NCBI RefSeq assembly: GCF_002078875.1
Contig: NC_034414.1
Coordinates: forward strand, 9,795,783 to 9,859,782
Length of the DNA stretch: 64,000 nucleotides
Origin: Numida meleagris
Lineage: Eukaryota; Chordata; Aves; Galliformes; Numididae
Direction: 5' to 3'
A program made the translations under genes and the position numbers. Shown here piece after piece: positions 39,201 through 48,359 of the stretch; position 1 is the first letter of the stretch; each line of letters begins with the position of its first letter. Under the pieces are notes generated by a model. That model did no database searches. It saw only the letters and a program-made list of their open reading frames with translations, and had not been told where the DNA came from.

Positions 39201-40179
39201 CGATGGTGCCCAGCCCGGGGTGGGGAGAATGCCGAGAGCCGCAGCAGCTGATTGTGGTGTCTTATTGCTGCCTTGTTTTGCAGAATGTAACACCCTGAAT
39301 GGATTAGTGTCTGAGGTTTTTATCCGATTCTTTGTGGAGACAGTTGGCCATTATTCCCTGTTCCTAACCCAGAATGAAAAAGGAGAGCGTGTCTTCCAAA
39401 GGGAGGCATTCCGTAAATCCGTGGCCTCCAAGAGCATCCGCCGCTTCTTGGAAGTGTTCATGGAATCCCAAATGTTTGCTGGTTTCATCCAGGACAGAGA
39501 ACTGAGAAAATGCAGGGCAAAAGGTAAGGGTGCAGACCGCTTTGTGCCGCGGCGGGGGCAGAGCTGAGGGGCGGCGAGAGGAAGCAGCATCAGAGGAAGG
39601 GGGCGGCGGGATCCCGCCTGACAGCGCTTTCCGGCTCAGTTTTCTCCCCTCTTCCGCAGGTCTCTTTGAGCAGAGGGTTGAACAGTATTTGGAAGAGCTT
39701 CCGGACACTGAACAAAGTGGAGTGAACAAGTTTCTGCGAGGCCTTGGTGAGGAAACTCTGTAGAAGTATTTTTGGAATTTATTTTCATGTGACTTCTTTA
39801 TTATATTATTGGAAAAAAAAAAAATTGAGGTGAAATCAGATAACCAAACGGAGGTTTTGATATGGGATGGGAAATAACAAAAGAACACAATGAAAACATA
39901 CTTAAAGTCATACTTCATTATGGTCTTTGTGAAACGTTTTCATTTTCAATTGGGAAAAAAAAGCCTGAAAACATAATTGAAGAAAAAAAAACAAACTTGA
40001 CTACTAAGTATTGTGTTAGCTGGCTCTCCCTGCTGGTGTTAAACAACAATTGCATTGCAAATTACACCCATTCGTTAAGTAACTTCTGATTGCAGCTGGC
40101 TTTTCTAGTATGTGAAAAAGTGACGGGTGGTGCATTTTCTTTAGGAAATAAAATGAAGTTCCTTCACAAGAAGAACTGA
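152..40179 (+). CDS. DENND2B: DENND2B (ST5), C-terminal half: 14 coding exons encoding the DENN module
   Basis: DENN-domain protein 2B is a cytoplasmic/membrane-recruited guanine-nucleotide exchange factor, reported for Rab13 and linked to cell migration and MAPK signalling. The joined exons (152-248, 1133-1177, 4008-4192, 4851-4960, 6558-6627, 14829-14906, 18475-18615, 21029-21177, 36058-36235, 37194-37235, 38179-38290, 39284-39523, 39660-39746, 40145-40179) total 1569 nt, that is 522 codons plus TGA with no frame break. In-window residues 1-47 are a basic then acidic linker. Roughly 70-175 are uDENN, 176-345 cDENN and 350-490 dDENN, and the protein ends in a basic KFLHKKN tail. The protein matches human DENND2B (about 1137 residues) nearly residue for residue as I recall it, including VISRLGCF and [16 protein letters not shown], so the N-terminal half lies upstream of the window. 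The paralogues DENND2A, C and D are less likely, given the RPL27A/TRIM66 neighbours. Confidence 0.96.
249..1132 (+). other. DENND2B intron, no features seen
   Basis: AT-rich intronic DNA of about 0.9 kb. Short open frames on both strands have no recognisable content. I see no repeat or RNA gene. Confidence 0.7.
1133..1177 (+). CDS. DENND2B: DENND2B exon: 45-nt acidic exon
   Basis: The acceptor is ctttccag and the donor gtaaga. With the split codon it encodes [15 protein letters not shown], a Ser/Asp/Glu run with several casein-kinase-2-like S-x-x-D/E sites. At 45 nt it is very short and preserves frame if skipped, so it is a plausible alternative exon. Confidence 0.92.
1671..1757. repeat. 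Degenerate AGAATTTA-type simple repeat
   Basis: The unit agaattta and close variants (agaaattta, agaatata, gagaattt) recur at about 1671, 1681, 1699, 1709, 1730, 1738 and 1748. The tract stops where CR1 homology begins. It looks like a decayed microsatellite; no function is apparent. Confidence 0.6.
1758..3206 (+). mobile_element. CR1 LINE fragment, degenerate, with reverse-transcriptase remnant
   Basis: The translation shows the CR1 reverse-transcriptase block around [20 protein letters not shown] then NYRPVSLM (1827-1911). Further on come [19 protein letters not shown] (about 2474-2530), [15 protein letters not shown], and [17 protein letters not shown] (about 2796-2850). The 3' UTR signature (ggtcaggttggacaggatcc, then agatgacccttaaggtcccc) ends in a single gattctatga unit near 3196. 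Several stops and frame changes show the copy is dead, and the 5' end and endonuclease part are missing. CR1 is the dominant LINE of bird genomes. Confidence 0.92.
4008..4192 (+). CDS. DENND2B: DENND2B exon: start of uDENN domain
   Basis: The acceptor is gatgctag after a long T tract, and the donor gtaaaa. It encodes [20 protein letters not shown], then the [20 protein letters not shown] core that opens the uDENN domain and [18 protein letters not shown]. The exon ends in phase 0. Confidence 0.95.
4193..4850 (+). other. DENND2B intron, no features seen
   Basis: 0.66-kb intron with a C-rich polypyrimidine tract (ttcccccccacag) before the acceptor. I recognise no repeats. Confidence 0.7.
4851..4960 (+). 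CDS. DENND2B: DENND2B exon: uDENN, FCFPD motif
   Basis: The acceptor is ccccacag and the donor gtatat. It encodes [20 protein letters not shown], then [16 protein letters not shown]. The FCFPD segment is a hallmark of the uDENN strand region in DENND2 proteins. Two bases are left for the next exon. Confidence 0.95.
4961..6557 (+). other. DENND2B intron, no features seen
   Basis: 1.6-kb AT-rich intron. Open frames near 5287-5619 and 5738-5977 show no family resemblance, and I recognise no repeat. Confidence 0.65.
6558..6627 (+). CDS. DENND2B: DENND2B exon: u[12 protein letters not shown]
   Basis: The acceptor is ccttctag and the donor gtaagt. It completes a split serine and reads [20 protein letters not shown] then RLL. 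The FMLT...R.FGYCRR pattern is typical of DENN proteins. It ends in phase 0. Confidence 0.95.
6628..14828 (+). other. DENND2B intron, 8.2 kb
   Basis: The only feature I can support is a CR1 tail fragment on the minus strand near 9.3 kb. Scattered short open frames (for example 9613-9936, 10023-10364 and 11326-11661) have no motif, no splice-consistent neighbours and no recognisable homology. Regulatory elements may be present but cannot be told apart by eye. Confidence 0.65.
9294..9440 (-). mobile_element. CR1 LINE 3'-end fragment
   Basis: Read on the + strand: aatcactgaatggtttggg, then ttggaagggacctttaagat, then a cacctccctgctat...caggtcactcaaagccccatc stretch and cagcctggccttgaatgctt. This is the reverse complement of the CR1 3' UTR. 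It is a short 5'-truncated copy. Confidence 0.88.
14829..14906 (+). CDS. DENND2B: DENND2B exon: uDENN-cDENN junction
   Basis: The acceptor is ttatcag and the donor gtaaga. It encodes [20 protein letters not shown] then FDLFSK, the conserved entry to the cDENN domain. As I recall the human protein, it has FGLFSK here, so one position appears to differ (G to D). At 78 nt it starts and ends in phase 0. Confidence 0.95.
14907..18474 (+). other. DENND2B intron, no features seen
   Basis: 3.6-kb AT-rich intron. I see no convincing repeat, RNA gene or nested coding exon. Confidence 0.6.
18475..18615 (+). CDS. DENND2B: DENND2B exon: cDENN
   Basis: The acceptor is ggattag and the donor gtaaaa. It encodes [20 protein letters not shown] then [20 protein letters not shown] and LPGAGNE, a near-identical match to DENND2B cDENN. 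At 141 nt it is in phase 0 at both ends. Confidence 0.96.
18616..21028 (+). other. DENND2B intron with a TA microsatellite
   Basis: 2.4-kb intron. It contains a T run near 18852 and an alternating TA/CA tract at 20456-20500; otherwise unremarkable. Confidence 0.65.
20456..20500. repeat. (TA)n microsatellite with CA/TG edge
   Basis: The run tatatatatatttatatatatatatacacg is followed by tatgtgcatgtg. It is a simple alternating purine-pyrimidine repeat, a likely polymorphic site. Confidence 0.85.
21029..21177 (+). CDS. DENND2B: DENND2B exon: cDENN core
   Basis: The acceptor is tgttcag and the donor gtaagt. It encodes [20 protein letters not shown] then [20 protein letters not shown] and RVIFVADKL. 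The LLLERRVIF segment is the most conserved cDENN motif. Two bases are left for the next exon, which follows a 14.9-kb intron. Confidence 0.96.
30045..30593 (+). mobile_element. CR1 LINE 3' fragment with octamer tail
   Basis: This copy is well preserved. The end of the second open reading frame reads [20 protein letters not shown], then a [20 protein letters not shown] block and [17 protein letters not shown], up to a stop at about 30372. The 3' UTR follows (gcactggaacgggctgccca) and then four ATTCTATG units at 30561-30593. It is 5'-truncated near 30045. It looks younger than the other copies here because the frame is open across 107 codons. Confidence 0.95.
30561..30593 (+). repeat. (ATTCTATG)n CR1 tail
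   Basis: Four tandem copies of the octamer sit at the very end of the CR1 element. They are the characteristic 3' terminus used in CR1 retrotransposition instead of a poly-A tail. Confidence 0.95.
30985..31205 (-). mobile_element. CR1 LINE fragment, reverse orientation
   Basis: On the + strand: gaatcatagaatcattaaag, then agacctctaagatcatctgc, acttcatcccatcggcctca, and a cagcttggtgtcgtctgcaaacac stretch. It is the reverse complement of CR1 3' sequence with an internal junction. It lies about 0.4 kb from the + strand copy. Confidence 0.85.
32555..32650 (+). mobile_element. CR1 LINE tail, degenerate
   Basis: The sequence caggcctgtgggttggatca, gttgtcctcctgaggtctct, tcccacctcaattattttat matches a diverged CR1 3' end. 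The octamer tail is lost. Confidence 0.6.
36058..36235 (+). CDS. DENND2B: DENND2B exon: cDENN C-terminal part
   Basis: The acceptor is ctcctcag and the donor gtagga. It encodes [20 protein letters not shown], then [20 protein letters not shown] and [19 protein letters not shown]. The ALLYPF.WQH.FIPVLP run is the classic end of cDENN. The exon is markedly more GC-rich than its introns. Confidence 0.96.
36236..37193 (+). other. DENND2B intron with (GT)n
   Basis: About 1 kb. It includes a short (TG)n run at 36676-36690 and a T run near 36506. No gene is seen. Confidence 0.65.
37194..37235 (+). CDS. DENND2B: DENND2B exon: 42-nt dDENN linker exon
   Basis: The acceptor is ttcttcag and the donor gtaagt. 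It encodes [14 protein letters not shown], giving a very small frame-preserving exon (14 codons) at the start of dDENN. It matches human DENND2B as recalled. Confidence 0.94.
37236..38178 (+). other. DENND2B intron, no features seen
   Basis: 0.94 kb. Antisense open frames at 37367-37738 and 37738-38112 are about 124 codons each but carry no recognisable domain, so I treat them as chance. Confidence 0.6.
38179..38290 (+). CDS. DENND2B: DENND2B exon: dDENN, second acidic patch
   Basis: The acceptor is ctgtcag and the donor gtaagc. It encodes [20 protein letters not shown] then [17 protein letters not shown]. The acidic Ser/Asp run at its end closely resembles the one in the exon at 1133. One base is left for the next exon. 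Confidence 0.95.
38291..39283 (+). other. DENND2B intron, no features seen
   Basis: 1.0 kb. The 3' end near the acceptor is more GC-rich. No repeat or RNA gene recognised. Confidence 0.6.
39284..39523 (+). CDS. DENND2B: DENND2B exon: dDENN core
   Basis: The acceptor is ttttgcag and the donor gtaagg. It encodes [40 protein letters not shown] and the segment up to [16 protein letters not shown]. The [11 protein letters not shown]...GHYSLFL pattern marks the dDENN domain. At 240 nt it is the longest coding exon here. Confidence 0.96.
39660..39746 (+). CDS. DENND2B: DENND2B exon: penultimate coding exon
   Basis: The acceptor is cttccgcag and the donor gtgagg. It encodes [20 protein letters not shown] then VNKFLRGL plus a split glycine. 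I chose the donor at 39747 rather than read-through to the TAG at 39761, because splicing to 40145 restores the known family C-terminus. Confidence 0.93.
39747..40144 (+). other. Last DENND2B intron, short and AT-rich
   Basis: 0.4 kb, with gtgagg and ttctttag boundaries. If retained, translation would stop at TAG 39761-39763 after a short alternative tail. Confidence 0.75.
40145..40179 (+). CDS. DENND2B: DENND2B final coding exon ([10 protein letters not shown] stop)
   Basis: The acceptor is ttctttag. Only 35 nt are coding: the rest of the split glycine, then [10 protein letters not shown] and TGA. This basic tail is the C-terminus I recall for vertebrate DENND2B. The exon continues as the 3' UTR. 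Confidence 0.92.
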
Positions 40180-40895
40180 TCCCTTTCTGCTGAACCACCA
40201 ACCCAAAGACTACGTATGACACTGTGCTTGGGACACCTGCAGCTCCAGACCTGGATGTGGGAGAATAAAAAAAGCTGACTGCAGCTTTGAGTGATTGCCC
40301 ATGCTGTTACAGAGTGTCCGTGTATTTGGACAGAATTTGTAAATACTGTGCTGTAAGCTTTTGTAACTGATTTTGTAATGAGCAAAGAAAACTGTGGTAA
40401 ATATTTGTATATTCCTGAGAATAACAGGTGCTTTCTTTAGTATGAGTTGAGTTATGCTTGGTGCAAAGATGAGTAGCTGACTGCGTGCAGCTCTCAGCAG
40501 AACCACTGACTTCAGGGGATGTTTGTGAGAACTACACTGATGCCTGAGTACTGCGGTAACGAATGGACCTGTGGGTCTGTGGGAGAGGTTGTGTGTGCGA
40601 GGGCTGGCTTCGTGTGGCAGAGCTGGTATATTTTTTTCCTAATTTTCTTTCTCATTAATTTTAAAAACGAAATAAGAACGTAACTTGATAATGAGGTACT
40701 TGGTTCACAATACAAAGCTTCCACTTGGTTTGAACGCTGGTCAGTAAACTCCTTGTAATCCATTCTGCACTAAGACTGCTAACTGTGAGGAGAGCTCCAT
40801 TCTTTGACATGCAAGCTGCAACGTATAGGTACAGTACGTCCTTTCCTCATGTATGTATGTATGGTTCCCAATAAACCGTGTAAATATACCTGTTT
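40180..40895 (+). other. DENND2B: DENND2B 3' UTR
   Basis: This is non-coding sequence after the TGA at 40177. It carries an early AATAAA at 40264-40269 and a second at 40870-40875 that I take as the main cleavage signal, so the transcript should end near 40890. An AATTAAAATACAAA stretch near 40965 could give a slightly longer form. The exact end is inferred. Confidence 0.7.
40870..40875 (+). promoter_or_regulatory. Polyadenylation signal AATAAA, DENND2B
   Basis: A canonical hexamer lies about 690 nt after the stop codon, followed by T/GT-rich sequence (40890-40910) that fits a downstream element. Confidence 0.7.
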
Positions 40896-41790
40896 TATAG
40901 TCTTTGTGTACTTCTGATGTTGAGTGGGTACAGAACCAGAGGAACTTGTGAATGTGAATTTGCAATTAAAATACAAAATGGTTGTTACGAATCTGTCTTT
41001 CAGTAAGTTTGCTATTTCGTGACATAGCGTTTTTAATTCTACTTAATGTTTTTAACTAGAGCTAAGGCATTTTATATCACTGATTAGTTTTATCCTAACA
41101 GAAGCATCTCTTGAAATGTTTATTTTTTCCTTCAAGTGGGCCAGCAGCAAATCCCTTTCTGTCTTTGTAAGTACCGTACTGCTCCTAGACTTCCTAAAGG
41201 TGGGGTCACCATCCCTGGAGGTGCTCCAGAGCCCTGGAGATGAGTCATGGAGGGACGTGGTGAGTGGGCACGGTGGGGCTGGGCTGCTGGCTGGATTAGA
41301 TGATCTTAGTGGTCCTTCCAACCTCAGCGATTCTGTGATTCCACGATTACACGGCGGTACTTTCAGGTTGCTTTGGTGCTGCCTCGGTTAAGTGATCTGA
41401 GTAGAACAAGAATAGCTCATGGTGGGGTTTTGCTTGAGTTTCTGATGTGCTAATCAGCTGCCTTCCATCCAGCCTGCTGCTCTTTGGCGTCAACTGCACT
41501 TAAAAGCATTGAAAGATGAAAAGCACACTGTATTTTTCTTCCCTTGCAGTGCCATTTCTTTCTTACAGCTTTGAGGCTCGCGCAATTCCTAACCTGACAG
41601 TGGTTCTGGTTTGCTATCAGCCTCATAGAGCAAAAGCGAGGGTTTATTCACTGAAAAGGTGAAGTCATTTCCTTTTTTCCTTGCCTCCCTCACACTCAAA
41701 CATATACCAGTGCTTTGAAAGCGTACATCAAATAACCGTACAGTGTAAAATAGCAAGTTTAACGGAAATGCAAGCGCTAGCCATTTCCCC
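40896..41790. other. DENND2B-RPL27A intergenic spacer
   Basis: About 0.9 kb between the inferred DENND2B cleavage site and the RPL27A CpG island. It holds one CR1 tail fragment (41195-41345). GC content rises sharply from about 41770 onward. Confidence 0.75.
41195..41345 (+). mobile_element. CR1 LINE 3'-end fragment
   Basis: The sequence aaggtggggtcaccatccct, a gctggctggattagatgatct stretch, ccttccaacctcagcgattc and tgtgattcc is a CR1 3' UTR with a diverged tail. It sits about 0.5 kb upstream of the RPL27A promoter. Confidence 0.85.
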
Positions 41791-41818
41791 CCTGCGGGCA
41801 GCGCTCCCCAAGCACCCC

Positions 41819-41972
41819 TCACGCGAGATGCCATTGCCGCCCATTTCAGCACAAGCGCTAACAAGCCCCGCCATTGCCGATCTCGCGAGACTCCACGCAC
41901 GTTGCGGAAGCCTCTGCGAAGTCTCGCGTGAGCTGGCTCCTCCCGGCCGTGCCTTCCCCAGGTCTCGCGAGC
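41819..41972. promoter_or_regulatory. Array of four TCTCGCGAGA-type elements
   Basis: One perfect palindrome at 41881-41890 is accompanied by one-mismatch copies at 41819-41828 (TCACGCGAGA), 41922-41931 (TCTCGCGTGA) and 41963-41972 (TCTCGCGAGC). This element is known from TATA-less, often bidirectional, housekeeping promoters. The last copy ends about 8 bp before the inferred transcription start. Confidence 0.8.
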
Positions 41973-41980
41973 TCTGCGTT

Positions 41981-42009
41981 CTTTCTCTGCGATCGCGCAC
42001 GCTGACAAG

Positions 42010-42012
<3 letters not shown>
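41981..42012 (+). CDS. RPL27A: RPL27A exon 1: TOP-like 5' UTR and ATG
   Basis: It begins at an inferred 5' terminal oligopyrimidine tract (CTTTCTCTGC). Only the ATG (42010-42012) is coding, and the donor gtgggt follows it directly. The TOP tract would place the mRNA under mTOR/LARP1 growth control, as is known for ribosomal protein mRNAs. Confidence 0.85.
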
Positions 42013-45136
<3,124 letters not shown>

Positions 45137-45163
45137 AGGCCTTTGTTTTATTCAAATTTTTTG

Positions 45164-45169
45164 AATAAA
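45164..45169 (+). promoter_or_regulatory. Polyadenylation signal AATAAA, RPL27A
   Basis: The hexamer lies 28 nt after the TAG, and a GT-rich stretch (aatgtgtaaaatgtgttg) follows. The mRNA should end near 45185, giving the very short 3' UTR typical of ribosomal protein genes. Confidence 0.9.
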
Positions 45170-45189
45170 GACCAATGTGTAAAATGTGT

Positions 45190-48139
45190 TGATTTATAGA
45201 ATTTTCTGACTTTTTTTCTTGTCTTGCCCCGATGCTGTTCACATTAAGTCTTGTTTGTGTAGTTATTTCTGTCTGTTTTGTGTAGTGGTTTGACTGATGC
45301 TTACCGTGAATTGAAACTGCCTGATTCCAGTGCCAGCATTTGGCACTTGAAGAACCTCCTATTTTATCCTTACAAGTTAGCAGTGTACTTCGGCTTTTCG
45401 TTTTCCCAAACGTCCCTTGCTTTAAGGAGATATCGCAGCCCATCTTTCTGCAGGTGCTGTGAAGGTCAGTCGAGCAGGTGGCTTTGTGAGGAGCAATGTC
45501 AGCTTTTTAGCACCAAGTACACTCTTCAGGTGTAGGGCGCGCAGTTCTTTCAGCTGTGGGACAGAAGCAGTGCCATGTGACACTAAGCAGTGGCACAGCT
45601 GTCCAGCTGCGCTGTGTGAATTTCTAGACTTGTTTGCTTTAAAATGCCTCTCAAACAGTTACGTAGTTGTAATGTTGGTAGAAGGCTTCAGTTGCCTCAG
45701 TAGCTCTCCCTCGGTGGGGCAGCTGTTGGGCACGAGCTTGTGGCCGTGGTGCCTTAGGGCAGCAGGGCTATTGGGTTTGGTCCTTCATGCTGAGGCTTGG
45801 GCTGGATTTGTTGCCCGGTTACTCTGGAACATATTCCTCAGGTGTATTTCCCAGATAGTTCAGAACATCTGGGAAATGTTCATGAAAGTGTAGGAGGCCT
45901 GAGTAAATAAAGTTCACTGCTTCTACCACTTGAATTTAGCCACATTAATGAAAACATGTACTGGTATTTCTGTAAAAAGTCATCAAGTGTTTGGAATTTG
46001 AGTCCTTATGTGGTGATTGGTGAGGGAAAAACTTGTTTCCCACCATTTGGGCTGATGGCCCAAAAGCCAGGTCCTTTCCTTCCCCTTCCAGGAGAGACTG
46101 CTGCTAGCTCTCTTCACCTGCTGTTACTTTGTTGGCAGCCTCTGCTGCTGGACCTGATGTCTCCCATCGGTGCAGACAAGCCGCTGGTAATATAGCTGCG
46201 TGGCTGCTGATTTACATACCTGTCTCAGCTGGAAACTTAATGCTTTTTCTCACCATCATCCTTCTCCCTCCTGCCAGAACACTTGTACGTAGTTTCACAT
46301 GTTATGGAAAAAGCATAAATTAAAAAAGAGTATGGAACCTGCTTCTCATTCAGCCGCTTATCTGGCCTTCATTTTGGTACAGCATATCCCGGTATTTGGT
46401 TTTGTGTTTGCACTTATTCTCTGCATTAGTGCTTTGGTCCTGGGCTGTGGTTTCTCTGACTAAAAAATGTGGTAGTCTAAGACCTCAACTTCCTATTGCA
46501 GGCGTTGCATGTTTTTGTAGGATCTGGTCTGTTGTCTTAGCAATGGTACTTGCAAGAAATGAAGATGGTGCGAGCCAAGAAGCTGTGCTGCCCTAATGGC
46601 ATTTGCCTGTGGAAGATGAGCTCATGTAATGGCCAAGGATGTGATGGATAACCTGTACCTGGAGACGCTCAAGATCAGGCTGGAGGGGCTCTGGGCACCT
46701 GATTGAGCTGCAGGTGTCCCTGCCCATTGCAGGGAGTGGGACTGGGTGGCCTTTATGGGTCCCTTCCAACTCAAACGATTCTGTGATTCTATTCTGTAAT
46801 AGGTGCTTTTGTAACATCTGTTACTTAAACTACGGGTACAATCACCACAGCTCATTTCCAGGGACCAGTTGTTTTGATGTTACAATTGTGAATTTTATTG
46901 GTAGGTTTAAATTTGTTGAAGTGAATTCAGTAAAGTTGGTGGATATCTACCATTTCTTAGAAGTGGGGTCTTGGGTATGAAGTTTGATATGGGCATATGG
47001 TCCTCTTGTTCTAAAGTATTTTGAATAGTGATGATTTCAGGATGCAATACTTCAAAAAAGAAAAAACAAAACTCTTTGTGGACTTCTGAGACATTTATAA
47101 TTTTGTTTCATTGCAGAAGAAGGTCTTTCTGCTAACCATTTCCATTGGAATCTTGCTTTGAGCTGGACCCCCCCAAGAGAATGCACATCCCTAAGATTAG
47201 AGCTGCTGCTCTTCTGTGATGGGGAGATCTGGAGGCAGTTGCAAGTTTGTACTGCTGGCAGCAAGGCCACCGTGCCAAGGCAGTGGGCAGCCACGTGGGG
47301 CTCTGGCCCCACCAGGGCGTTCAGTCAGCTGGAGGGGTGCTTCCAAGGAGATGAGATTGCTTGCTTTTCCTTCTCCGATGCAACTTGCAAAAGTTTCTCA
47401 TTGCAGTCTGTCTCTGGACATCTCTGGACATTTGAGATTTGGGTGGAACATGAACTGCGAAGTACTCAATTTACCTTGAGGAGCCTAGGTTGGCAAAGGA
47501 AGTGCTGTCCTGCTTGCAGAATGTTCCAGTTTGGTCTATAACTTGGTCTGTGTTCATCCTGACAGGTGAAATTTGATCACTGCAAAGTGCATTTTATTAG
47601 GTTTCTAGGAAGAAGCTCGGCAGAAGTTGCACTACCTTTATCAAGGCAGCTTTCTAATGGGCATTGCTGAAATGATGGAGGTATGATCAGTTATGATTGT
47701 CTTTATTTGCTTTACCTGCAAGCTATGAAATACTGAGGTGAAATTATAAAAGCGGTCAGAGAATATCATCATTTTTATTGCACAGTTTCAGTGCTTCTAG
47801 CAGGAAATGTACAGCATGTGACAATTCAGCCCGGTATCAGCTTTGTAAGTAGATCAATAGAACAGATTACTTCAGTTTTTTACAAAAGCTGCAGGTACTA
47901 TAGAGAGATAGTGGGATCATGGTTTGTAAACCTTAAACCACACTTTCCTGCACAACAATCTGCAAATATATTCTTTTTTTTTTTTTTTATAAAGCGAGTT
48001 ATGTGATTTTTCAGCTGCAAGGAACTTCCTCTTTCTTCAAAGGGACCGAGTAAGTGTTGTTTCTGAGAAGGTGCATCCCGCTGTTGCCTTCTAGTTTGCG
48101 CTTGAGAGATCAAGTGTTTTGTGAAGTGGAGGGGCTGTC
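45190..48139. other. RPL27A-TRIM66 intergenic region
   Basis: About 3 kb. It holds one CR1 fragment (46655-46795), a T run near 47973 and an isolated AATAAA at 45906-45911. An open frame of 144 codons (45459-45893) ends just before that AATAAA but has no recognisable domain. No CpG island marks a TRIM66 promoter here, and 5' untranslated exons of TRIM66 could lie in this stretch. Confidence 0.6.
46655..46795 (+). mobile_element. CR1 LINE 3'-end fragment
   Basis: The sequence gtacctggagacgctcaaga, ggctggaggggctctgggca, an actgggtggcctttatgggtc stretch, ccttccaactcaaacgattc and tgtgattctat is a CR1 3' UTR with a decayed octamer tail. Confidence 0.88.
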
Positions 48140-48359
48140 ATGAGCCATTTTGTGACTCTTCATGTTTTTGATGTCAAACCTCAGCCAACGGCAATGGAAC
48201 CCCTGGATGTGCTGAGGAACTGCTTGGTGTGCAAATGGGACCTGTGCAGGAGAGACCCCAGGATGCTGCCTTGCCTTCACTCCTTCTGTAAGGACTGCCT
48301 TCCAGAGCTGATTCAGGGATACAGCTACATTTCCACTGGGTGTGAAGTTCTTTATGAAG
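48140..48359 (+). CDS. TRIM66: TRIM66 first coding exon: first part of RING
   Basis: It encodes [20 protein letters not shown], then [20 protein letters not shown] and [15 protein letters not shown], donor gtaatg. The first six zinc ligands of the RING lie here. Upstream codons 1-18 ([18 protein letters not shown]) are in frame but may be 5' untranslated or intronic if the acceptor at 48184 is used with a start at 48194. Confidence 0.85.

Noticed and set aside
39530..39763. DENND2B ending at TAG 39761 as the main C-terminus
   Set aside because: A proper donor at 39747 and an exon at 40145 restore the family C-terminus [10 protein letters not shown]. The TAG is kept only as an intron-retention possibility.
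39364..39918. 184-codon open frame on the minus strand
   Set aside because: It is the mirror of two DENND2B coding exons, whose strand is settled by splice sites and homology.
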